DNA from: CAYNEI01 sp964396185
Lineage (GTDB): Archaea; Thermoplasmatota; SW-10-69-26
DNA: 5,681 nucleotides
Reading direction: 5' to 3'
Assembly (NCBI GenBank): GCA_964396185.1
Contig: CAYNEI010000093.1
Span: 1-5,681, forward strand
The first letter of the stretch is position 1, and each line of letters opens with the position of its first letter. Positions 1 to 5,681 of the stretch are shown here, one piece after another. The notes below the pieces were generated by a model. It was not told the origin of the DNA and did no database searches. It saw only the letters and a list, made by a program, of their open reading frames with translations. The position numbers were made by a program, and so were the translations under genes.

Positions 1-2427
1 CCCGTCACCGTGGTCACCGACCCGGAGGGGGATGCCACCGAGCACAACTCCGACAGCCTCCGTTATGCGGCTCCCTGCGCGACCGTTCGCGATCCGCCAC
101 CCGAGCTAGACCCCGCCCAGTGCGCTGGGTACACCGCTGGCGAGACGGTGGCGGGCGACGGGGAACCCACCGGTGGGCTCCCCGCTGACCCATCCAGGGA
201 CGCCCTGGCGGTGCGGTTCCAGCAGACGCCCACCTCGCTGATCGTCGAGCTCGACATCGCCGCGCTCGCTAGCACCCTGGAGGGCGCAGCGGACCGAGAG
301 ACCCGGGAGGGGACCCGGTACCTGGTCTCATGGATCGATGGCGCGACCGGCTGTGTGACCGAGGTCGGGCGATGGTTCTGGCCACACGCCGAGGCTGTGA
401 GCCAGGATGCGTGGATGTACGTCCACAACGGCAACTGCCCCCAGGAGGATCGCGGTACCTCCATGCCGGTGGACCAGAGGCCGTGCCAGTCGAACCAAAC
501 GAGCTGCGCGTGGGGGGTGCCCGGGTCGATCAGCTACGGAGAGCCGGCTACCTTGAGGTGGGAAGTCCCCCGAGATTGGCTGGCGGGTGGAGCCGAAGGG
601 GAGGCGTTGCTGGACCCCGCCGTGCGCATCACGACGCTACCTACAGGGAGCGATGCGTACTGGGCTGACGGCCCAGCGAGCTTCTACCACGCGCCACGTG
701 GGCCCGCATACATCCTGGACCGCTCCGATCCAGGACAGGACTACCGGTTCGAGCTGGCCCGGGAGCCCTGGCCCCTCTCCTCCGGGGCACTGGAGGTCCC
801 AAGCAACGACACGCACATGGCCGACCCTCCGTCCCGCCCCGACCTCCTCATCGAGACCTTGCACTTCGAGCCCCGGGCCGACCGGCTGGTGTTCGCGCTC
901 ACCATGGCCCGCGTCGACGAGGACCCCGAGATCCACGATGCCATGGTCCTCCTCAACCTACCCGGCCAGAAGCTGGTGGTGGGCGCCTATTACACACCTC
1001 GCGGCGAGTGGACCACCTGGGCGACCCTCTTCCGTTCCGACGAAGCAGACCTCACGAGCATCCCTGTCGACTTGGCCGTCCACCCCGGCTCGCCCGGGCG
1101 GCTCATCTTCGAGGTGCCCCGCGGCGACTTGCTGCCCATCGCACCGGAGGCGAAAGTCCAGAGCCTATACGCCATGGCCGGCATCTGGAACGAGACAACA
1201 CAGGCCGCAGCCGGTCACATGCTCGTCCGGGGCGAGTGGACCCCGGGAACGATGGGCGCGCTTGCCCCGCTGCACGCGCTGGGCCCGGTGGACGACGAGC
1301 CGGCAGACGACAGCACCGTGACGCTGGACGACCCTTACTGGGACGTCGAGATGCCCATGGATATGGTCGCATCCTCGCCCGCCGCCTTCGACCTGATCGG
1401 CGCTCACCTGCAGTCCCAGCGACCCGGCGAGATGCGGTTCACACTCAGCGTCGCTGACCTCTCCAGCCTCGAGATCCCACCGAGCTACGATGCGGTGCTC
1501 TACGCGGTGGCCGTGGAGCACGAGCGCGGGAGCGACATGGTGGGGTACTACCGCAGCGCCGACCAAGCCAGCGGGATCTTCTTCTGCGCCCCGGATGTCA
1601 CCGTCTTCGCCGACGAGCCTGCCCCGCCGGCGGTCTCGTGGACCCAGATCTCTGGACGCGTCTCCACCAGCAGCGCAGGCGGAGCCACGGGGGGAGAAAC
1701 CAGCAGTGCCTCGGCCGTTCTCATGTTCGCGCCCTCCGACTGCTTCAGCCTGGACGGCGACGCCACGGCCCTCAACGTCACCTCGCTCAAGGCGGGCTCG
1801 TATGTGATCCGTCGAGCCACGGTACTGGCACCGGCCACCGTGGAGACCCTGGACACGCTAGAAAGCGAGGGCGGTCTCCTGGCAGCCTTCGCCCAGCCGG
1901 TCGTTGAACAGGAGCCTTTCTGGTCCGAGCCCTTCGGGGTCGAGAATTTCTGGGACATCCTGGGCCTCATCGTCGCCGTCGTGACGGTGTTCATCACCCT
2001 GGTCATCTTCATGCGGCGCCGCCGCACCTTCCACCGCTACCTCGATGAGATCCGCCATATCCAGGAGACGTACCGCCACGACGCCACAGCCCGGGCCACC
2101 GCCCTGGTCCAGCTTCGCCGCGAACTTCACGACGACCTGGAGAGCCACAGGCTCTCGGATGCGCACTACCCCATCGTGCTCGACCGGCTGCGCTCCAGGC
2201 TCACCTCTGCACGGCTTACCTCCCTGGGCCAGCGCTTCTACGATGTACCCACACGCATCTCGCTGCGCATCGAGCGCCTCTTGGACGACGGCTACCTAGC
2301 TGAGGAGGAGGCCGCCGTGCTCGAGCCCGTGATCCAGGAGGCTGGGCTGCCCAGTGAGAGCACCGAGGCGCTGCTCGCACGTCTACGCACCTGGGTCGAA
2401 GAGGACCGCCACGAGGTCGTGGCTTGA
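1..2427 (+). CDS. Cell-surface protein: three beta-rich repeats, one TM helix, helical cytoplasmic tail (5' partial)
   Basis: The frame is open from the first base, so the true start and any signal peptide lie upstream; the GTG at 10 is only the first possible start codon and is residue 1 below. Three extracellular domains share a pattern of a hydrophobic strand pair near residues 66-86, 284-302 and 465-484. The first two also end with the same EVPR motif (185-188, 368-371). A Ser/Thr/Gly-rich stretch lies at 551-569. One transmembrane helix (about 648-668) is followed at once by four arginines, placing the N-terminal part outside and the tail of about 137 residues inside. The tail is charged, helical and free of cysteine. 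All eight cysteines (23, 38, 115, 143, 159, 166, 526, 578) and four N-glycosylation sequons (N162, N266, N394, N589) are outside. The domains look like the beta-sandwich modules common in archaeal surface proteins, but I cannot name a family. A sensor, adhesin or ligand-binding receptor are all possible. No enzyme motif is seen. Confidence 0.88.
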   Translation, partial: PVTVVTDPEGDATEHNSDSLRYAAPCATVRDPPPELDPAQCAGYTAGETVAGDGEPTGGLPADPSRDALAVRFQQTPTSLIVELDIAALASTLEGAADRETREGTRYLVSWIDGATGCVTEVGRWFWPHAEAVSQDAWMYVHNGNCPQEDRGTSMPVDQRPCQSNQTSCAWGVPGSISYGEPATLRWEVPRDWLAGGAEGEALLDPAVRITTLPTGSDAYWADGPASFYHAPRGPAYILDRSDPGQDYRFELAREPWPLSSGALEVPSNDTHMADPPSRPDLLIETLHFEPRADRLVFALTMARVDEDPEIHDAMVLLNLPGQKLVVGAYYTPRGEWTTWATLFRSDEADLTSIPVDLAVHPGSPGRLIFEVPRGDLLPIAPEAKVQSLYAMAGIWNETTQAAAGHMLVRGEWTPGTMGALAPLHALGPVDDEPADDSTVTLDDPYWDVEMPMDMVASSPAAFDLIGAHLQSQRPGEMRFTLSVADLSSLEIPPSYDAVLYAVAVEHERGSDMVGYYRSADQASGIFFCAPDVTVFADEPAPPAVSWTQISGRVSTSSAGGATGGETSSASAVLMFAPSDCFSLDGDATALNVTSLKAGSYVIRRATVLAPATVETLDTLESEGGLLAAFAQPVVEQEPFWSEPFGVENFWDILGLIVAVVTVFITLVIFMRRRRTFHRYLDEIRHIQETYRHDATARATALVQLRRELHDDLESHRLSDAHYPIVLDRLRSRLTSARLTSLGQRFYDVPTRISLRIERLLDDGYLAEEEAAVLEPVIQEAGLPSESTEALLARLRTWVEEDRHEVVA

Positions 2428-2480
2428 CCCGTCGTGTAGCGCCGCCTTGTCGATGAGGCTGTGCTCGCGCACACTCGGGC

Positions 2481-3230
2481 TCACGAGGCGGTTACGAACT
2501 CATCCTCGCGCCAGGCTTGCCAGATGAGTACCAGCCCCGCGAGAGCGAGGATCGGTCCGAGCACGTAGAGGCCCAGGGCGAACACGATCCCAAGGCAGCC
2601 CAGGGCGGCCAGCAGGGGGGAGCGCTGCCGGTAGAGGAGCAGGGCTGAGAGGAGTGCCAGCAGGCCCAGGCCCATGGCGATCCACCCGAAGGCCACCGGG
2701 TCGTCTGTGTACCCCTCGAACTGGACCGCGCCTTGGGCCAGCGCGTAGCCCCATCCGATGGTGACCACGCCGGCGACGAGCACGACGACGCTGGCGGCCA
2801 GGGCCTTGTCGGGCCACATCTCCGTGGTGAGCTCAGCGGTCTCCTCGCTGGCATCCTCCCCCTCACGCCTGGAGAGGAACACGAAGACGAGGGCGATCAC
2901 GGAGAGCGCGGAGCCAAGCCCGAGCAGGCTGAACGAGAGGATGCCTGCCACGCATCCAGCAAGGGCGAGTCGGGTGTCCTGGCGGGAGAGTGCTAGCCAG
3001 CCGAGCACGCCAGCGGTGAGCGAGAAGAGCAACACCAGCTCTGGAGGGTAGTTCGTCAAGAAGCCTGGCAGCGAGCCCTCCTCGCTGACGGTGATGTCGA
3101 GCAGGCTGAGCGCGGCGCCGTGGATGATGCCGAGCAGGGCCGTGATCGAGAGCAGCGTGGCGCCGTAGAGGGCCTTGTCCGGCCAGAGCCCCTGGATAAG
3201 CTCGCTTCGCTCTCCCCCGCCCGCGTTCAT
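2481..3230 (-). CDS. Eight-helix membrane protein with two WPDKAL repeats, function unknown
   Basis: This is a 249-residue, very hydrophobic protein. I chose the ATG at 3230. An ATG at 3299 would add 23 residues of Arg/Gly/Pro-rich sequence that does not look like a conserved N-terminus, and would leave only 38 bases before the divergent neighbour. Neither start has a clear Shine-Dalgarno sequence. The protein is two copies of one unit: WPDKAL at residues 16-21 and again at 139-144, each followed by four predicted membrane helices (roughly 22-44, 63-81, 87-104, 105-120; then 145-169, 178-200, 205-221, 222-238). An acidic linker at 121-137 joins the halves. Each unit's loop between helices 1 and 2 is acidic. 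No transporter signature, cofactor site or catalytic motif is visible. It converges on the surface-protein gene and diverges from the hydrolase cluster, so it is probably transcribed alone. I do not recognise the family. Confidence 0.85.
   Translation of the reverse strand: MNAGGGERSELIQGLWPDKALYGATLLSITALLGIIHGAALSLLDITVSEEGSLPGFLTNYPPELVLLFSLTAGVLGWLALSRQDTRLALAGCVAGILSFSLLGLGSALSVIALVFVFLSRREGEDASEETAELTTEMWPDKALAASVVVLVAGVVTIGWGYALAQGAVQFEGYTDDPVAFGWIAMGLGLLALLSALLLYRQRSPLLAALGCLGIVFALGLYVLGPILALAGLVLIWQAWREDEFVTAS
2511..3188 (-). repeat. Tandem protein-level duplication inside the membrane protein
   Basis: Unit 1 (residues 15-120, bases 2871-3188) and unit 2 (residues 138-240, bases 2511-2819) both begin with Leu or Met followed by WPDKAL and run through four hydrophobic helices. 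The second-helix ends (GWLALSRQ in unit 1, LLLYRQRS in unit 2) and the third-helix starts (ALAGCVAGIL, AALGCLGIVF) also line up. Outside these anchors the copies have diverged, so this is an old gene-internal duplication and not a recent DNA repeat. Confidence 0.7.
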
Positions 3231-3337
3231 GGGCCAGGCAGACCCCTGGGGAGGGATGAGGCTTCCGCTTCCCCTCGCAACGGGCCCTCGGCGAGCCATC
3301 CGTTCGATTCAAGAGCGAGGAGCCACCATCGCTGGGC
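3231..3337. promoter_or_regulatory. Divergent intergenic region, probable promoters for both sides
   Basis: These 107 bases separate the divergent membrane-protein and hydrolase genes and must hold both promoters if the chosen starts are right. The least GC-rich patch is at about 3299-3314. Its centre lies about 29 bases before the GTG at 3338, which would fit a weak archaeal TATA element for a nearly leaderless transcript, but it does not match the TATA consensus well. A GAGGAG at 3317-3322 sits 15 bases before the GTG, too far for a standard ribosome binding site. A small inverted repeat, CCAGG at 3234-3238 with CCTGG at 3245-3249, lies next to the membrane-protein start. Confidence 0.3.
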
Positions 3338-4330
3338 GTGCCCGTGGAAGCGCCAAGCGATGGCGAGGAGGACCTCGGAGAGCCTGAGGGCTCGCTCACC
3401 GAGAACCCGCGCTACCTGTGGCGTGTGATGCGCATGGCGGTCGACTACCTCGCGCTCAACACCGAGACCGGCAGAGAGATGATGCGCCGGGCCAAGCCCT
3501 ACCCGGATCCCTTCGTCTTCAGCCACGTGGCCGCCCACGCGGGCGCCGAGCTCGGGTGCTGGGTCGGCATGCGTCCCGAGCCGAGCCCGCTGATCCTCTT
3601 CGTGCCGGGCACGTTCCAGACCAAGGACGCCTCCACCACGCGTGGCAAGGTGCTCCAGCTCTTCGAACGCACCGGCGCGCACGTGTGCGTGGTCGACCAG
3701 CGCGGGTTCGGTCACTCCAGCGAGCTCAACTCCACAGCCGGCTACCTCGAGGCCTTGGACATGGCCGCCATCGCGCGCGATTTCGCAGACGATGATCGCG
3801 TGACCCACGTGGTCATGGCCGGCGAGAGCCTCGGCGGGTCGGTGGCCCTGATCGCGGCCACCCTGGCACCGGACGCCGTGGACGGCGTGCTGGCCATGAA
3901 CCCCTTCGCCGATCTGGAGTGGATGGTGCGGCTCATCTCCACCCACCCGCCACGCTGGGACCCAGCCCATGTTGTCTACCACGCCTTCGAGGCCTTCCTG
4001 CGCCACATCACCGGCGACACCCAGGCCCGCTTCGACGCCTACCTCGAGAACACCGGAGCCAACCTCGGCCTGACCGTACCTGAGATCGCCTACCGCGCCT
4101 CGCCGCGCTTCCACACCAACGAGCTCAGCATGCCCACGCTGATCCTGCACGCCACCGACGATCCCGTGATCCCAGCCTTCCACGCCCACGTGCTCTCCCA
4201 GGTGACCGCCACGAACCCGAACGTGCGCGTGCACGTGACAGCCCGGGGCGGTCACACCACCTTCGACGTGGTGGACGAGGCGTGGTACTGGGGCACGGTC
4301 ATGCGGTTCTTCGAGGAGGCCACGACGTGA
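3338..4330 (+). CDS. Alpha/beta hydrolase with Ser-Asp-His triad
   Basis: This is a 330-residue serine hydrolase of the alpha/beta fold. The nucleophile elbow is GESLGGS at 162-168, with Ser164 as nucleophile. The acid is probably Asp275 in ATDDPVIP, and the histidine is His306 in GGHTTF. The oxyanion-loop region is FVPGTF (88-93), and DQRGFGHS (120-127) matches the strand-4 motif of this fold. A cap-like helical insert lies at about 195-255. There is no signal peptide or membrane helix, so it should be cytoplasmic. The GTG at 3338 is the only ATG, GTG or TTG between the upstream in-frame TGA (3257) and the conserved core, but it has no well-placed Shine-Dalgarno sequence, and the first 20 or so residues are acidic and probably disordered. 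The sequence could be an esterase, lipase, thioesterase or YheT/EMB8-like hydrolase; the substrate cannot be read from it. Its end overlaps the nitrilase gene by four bases. Confidence 0.9.
   Translation: MPVEAPSDGEEDLGEPEGSLTENPRYLWRVMRMAVDYLALNTETGREMMRRAKPYPDPFVFSHVAAHAGAELGCWVGMRPEPSPLILFVPGTFQTKDASTTRGKVLQLFERTGAHVCVVDQRGFGHSSELNSTAGYLEALDMAAIARDFADDDRVTHVVMAGESLGGSVALIAATLAPDAVDGVLAMNPFADLEWMVRLISTHPPRWDPAHVVYHAFEAFLRHITGDTQARFDAYLENTGANLGLTVPEIAYRASPRFHTNELSMPTLILHATDDPVIPAFHAHVLSQVTATNPNVRVHVTARGGHTTFDVVDEAWYWGTVMRFFEEATT
4313..4319 (+). promoter_or_regulatory. Shine-Dalgarno sequence that decides the nitrilase start
   Basis: GAGGAGG lies inside the 3' end of the hydrolase gene, seven bases before the GTG at 4327. 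It is the best ribosome binding site in the window. It supports the GTG of the GTGA overlap as the real start, over the ATG at 4282, which would overlap the hydrolase by 49 bases. Confidence 0.7.
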
Positions 4331-5085
4331 GCGCTGGCGCTTGTGGCCTGGTGGCGGTCCAGTGCGGCCACCCCAAAGACCCCCAGCGTGATGTGCCTGG
4401 GTTGCTCGAGCGGGCTGGCCGCGCGGTCTCGAAAGGCGGGATCGCGGTGTTGCCCGAGTACTTCTACCGGCGCCCGGACGGGCCGCCGGACCACGAAGCC
4501 CTTGCGGGCCTAGAGTGGGTGGCCGACGAGGTGCGCGCGGCCAGCAGCCAGACGGCTGGCGCACTGGTGGCCACGGTGCCAGAGCGCGAGGGGGAGGCGC
4601 TCTTCAATACGGCAGTGGTGGCTGAGGGGGGCGAGATCGTCCACCGGCAGCGCAAGCTCAGACCCACCCTCCCGGAGCGCGAGGCGGGCATCCAGCCCAC
4701 CGATGCACTGGATACGGTGAAGGTCCAGGGGATCGAGCTCGGCGTGCTCGTGTGCGCGGACGTGCTGGCCCTGGATGTGCTGGCCAGGATGCGATCCCAC
4801 GAGCCGGACGTGGTGGCCGTCCCGGTGCTCTCCCGCTACCGGGAGCACGACCCGACCCAGGCGGCCCGGACCAGCGTCTTCGTAGCCCGCTCGTGGGATC
4901 TGGGCGCCTACGTGGTCAAGGCCGGTGGCCACGCAGCACCGGACATCGTTGGCCGCTCGCTCATCACCGCCCCCTGGGGCGTGCTGGCGAGCGCCCGGGG
5001 GCCCTTCGAGGACGCTCTGCTCCAGGCCCCGTTCGACGGGGACGCGCTGGCCGAGGCCCGCAGGCCGTTCGATCCCATGCGATGA
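4327..5085 (+). CDS. Carbon-nitrogen hydrolase, nitrilase superfamily
   Basis: This 252-residue protein has the Glu-Lys-Cys triad of the nitrilase superfamily in the right order and spacing: Glu44 in VLPEYFY, Lys110 in RQRKLRP and Cys143 in LVCADVL. The C-terminal core strands are present, including the GRSLITAPWGVLAS stretch (209-222) that matches the usual G-x-S-x-I-x-x-P-x-G motif. Family members cleave amides, N-carbamoyl compounds or, more rarely, nitriles through a cysteine thioester; the substrate is not predictable here. It is a little shorter than the usual 260-300 residues. Two positions are unusual: the residue after the catalytic cysteine is Ala instead of the common Tyr or Trp, and the family's Arg-Ala-x-Glu-Asn segment reads ARSWDLG (187-193). 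It has no signal peptide and is presumably cytoplasmic. The GTGA overlap with the hydrolase stop and a strong Shine-Dalgarno sequence imply coupled translation and a shared substrate pathway or regulation. Confidence 0.9.
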   Translation: MSAGACGLVAVQCGHPKDPQRDVPGLLERAGRAVSKGGIAVLPEYFYRRPDGPPDHEALAGLEWVADEVRAASSQTAGALVATVPEREGEALFNTAVVAEGGEIVHRQRKLRPTLPEREAGIQPTDALDTVKVQGIELGVLVCADVLALDVLARMRSHEPDVVAVPVLSRYREHDPTQAARTSVFVARSWDLGAYVVKAGGHAAPDIVGRSLITAPWGVLASARGPFEDALLQAPFDGDALAEARRPFDPMR

Positions 5086-5123
5086 GTTCGAAGGAAGGGA
5101 CGAAGGAAAGCGAACGGTCTTGA
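5082..5123 (+). other. ATGA-started 13-codon mini-frame in frame with the downstream transferase
   Basis: An ATG at 5082 overlaps the nitrilase TGA as ATGA, the typical layout of a coupled next gene. It encodes a short, highly charged peptide (MSSKEGTKESERS) and then meets a TGA at 5121-5123. The same frame continues without another stop into the CDP-alcohol phosphatidyltransferase. It may be a short coupled or leader frame, the remnant N-terminus of the transferase cut off by a nonsense change or sequence error, or chance. There is no clear Shine-Dalgarno sequence before it. Confidence 0.3.
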
Positions 5124-5147
5124 ACGGAAACCTACCTGCGCGCGTCG

Positions 5148-5681
5148 TTGGAACGTCGCCACATCGTCACTGGCCTCACCGTGATGCGCCTGCCCTTCGT
5201 GGTCTTGGGGACGTGGGCCGCCCTCAAGCAGGATGCCCTCTCGACCATCAGCTTCGGCTGTGCAGCGGTGGCCACGGACGTTGGGGACGGCATCTTCGCG
5301 CGCCGCTGGGATTTGACCTCGGAGTGGGGCTCGAACCTCGACTCCGCCATGGACTTCGTCTTCTACTCGGCCCTGGCGTACTGGACCTACCTCTTCGCCC
5401 CCGAGGGGCTCGGCCAGCACGCCAGCCTCATCGCCACGTACTTCTCGTTCTACGTTACCGCGCATGTGGCCAGTTGGTTCCTGCGCCACACCATCGCGGT
5501 GCACGGCCGTCTCTCGCGCACCACGGCCTTGGTGGGCAGCCTGATCGCTCTCTACTTCATCGCTGTGGGCTACGATGAGCGCTTACTCTTCGTGGCCTTC
5601 CTGATGGGCACCGCGGATCTGGGTCACCGGTTGCACAGCATCGTTCAGGCCGTGGCGACCAAGCAGGGTGCCTCGACGTAG
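5148..5681 (+). CDS. CDP-alcohol phosphatidyltransferase
   Basis: This 177-residue integral membrane enzyme carries the complete family signature D-x2-D-G-x2-A-R-x8-G-x3-D-x3-D, with Asp44, Asp47, Gly48, Ala51, Arg52, Gly61, Asp65 and Asp69. These aspartates bind the divalent metal and the CDP-alcohol. The enzyme moves a phosphatidyl-type group from a CDP-activated lipid to a second alcohol and releases CMP. About six membrane helices are expected, with hydrophobic stretches at roughly 13-26, 31-43, 67-84, 95-112, 126-142 and 145-157. Known relatives include PgsA, phosphatidylinositol(-phosphate) and phosphatidylserine synthases and, in archaea, archaetidylinositol phosphate and archaetidylglycerol phosphate synthases; the acceptor alcohol cannot be assigned. 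The TTG at 5148 keeps the RHIVTGLTVMRLP segment that normally opens this family (N-x-L-T-x-x-R-like), but has no Shine-Dalgarno sequence; CTG at 5136 and ATG at 5184 are other options. The frame is blocked upstream by TGA at 5121. The TAG stop falls on the last base of the window. Confidence 0.93.
   Translation: MERRHIVTGLTVMRLPFVVLGTWAALKQDALSTISFGCAAVATDVGDGIFARRWDLTSEWGSNLDSAMDFVFYSALAYWTYLFAPEGLGQHASLIATYFSFYVTAHVASWFLRHTIAVHGRLSRTTALVGSLIALYFIAVGYDERLLFVAFLMGTADLGHRLHSIVQAVATKQGAST

Noticed and set aside
587..1321. Plus-strand 244-codon open frame inside the surface-protein gene
   Set aside because: The product is Pro/Ser/Arg/Thr-rich low-complexity sequence typical of an off-frame reading of GC-rich DNA, and the overlapping frame encodes the clear repeat domains.
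2460..2473. Small hairpin TGTGC-TCGC-GCACA in the convergent gap between the surface-protein and membrane-protein genes, as a two-way terminator
   Set aside because: The stem is only five base pairs and there is no T-run on either side; in such GC-rich DNA it can easily arise by chance.
3299..3314. Shared TCTTGAA-CG string on the minus strand here and on the plus strand near 5118, as a common operator or promoter box
   Set aside because: Only two copies, short, in different positions relative to their starts (about 70-85 and 18-30 bases upstream). This is not enough to call a regulatory site.
3227..4564. Long minus-strand open frame of 445 codons opposite the hydrolase gene
   Set aside because: It is the antisense shadow of a gene with a full catalytic triad. 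Its product is rich in Gly, His, Val and Arg with no fold or motif, and long antisense frames are expected at this base composition.
5121..5123. TGA as a selenocysteine codon in an extended transferase
   Set aside because: The family has no known selenocysteine, the position falls in a charged extension outside the catalytic core, and no supporting RNA structure or selenium gene is visible.

Overview
The window is GC-rich throughout (by eye about two-thirds G+C) and densely coding. It holds five protein genes and no RNA gene, mobile element, CRISPR array or long repeat that I can see. I cannot fix the organism. Two things suggest a high-GC archaeon of the Thermoplasmatota type: a large surface protein with a C-terminal anchor made of repeated beta-rich domains, and sparse Shine-Dalgarno signals (four of the five genes show none well placed). 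A high-GC bacterium is not excluded, and no ribosomal or other marker gene is present to decide.

Layout. (1) From 1 to 2427 on the plus strand is the 3' part of a gene for a cell-surface protein. It has three related extracellular domains, one transmembrane helix and a charged helical cytoplasmic tail. Its frame is open at the window edge, so the N-terminus is missing. (2) A 53-base convergent gap follows, then a minus-strand gene (2481-3230) for an eight-helix membrane protein built from two copies of a four-helix unit, each starting with the motif WPDKAL. (3) A 107-base divergent gap leads to a plus-strand cluster: an alpha/beta hydrolase (3338-4330), a carbon-nitrogen hydrolase of the nitrilase superfamily (4327-5085) and a CDP-alcohol phosphatidyltransferase (5148-5681). 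The first two overlap by four bases (GTGA) with a good Shine-Dalgarno sequence, so they are very likely translationally coupled. The third follows after 62 bases that contain an odd ATGA-started mini-frame, in the same frame as the transferase and closed by a TGA.

How they may work together. Only the last gene has a clear biochemical role, phospholipid head-group transfer with loss of CMP. A serine hydrolase and an amidase-type hydrolase in the same apparent operon could point to lipid or small-molecule turnover at the membrane, but that is inference from position. The first two genes are membrane or surface proteins of unknown function. I see no convincing new defence or mobile system here. 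The points most worth checking are the in-frame TGA before the transferase, the duplicated WPDKAL protein and the repeat/anchor/tail architecture of the surface protein.
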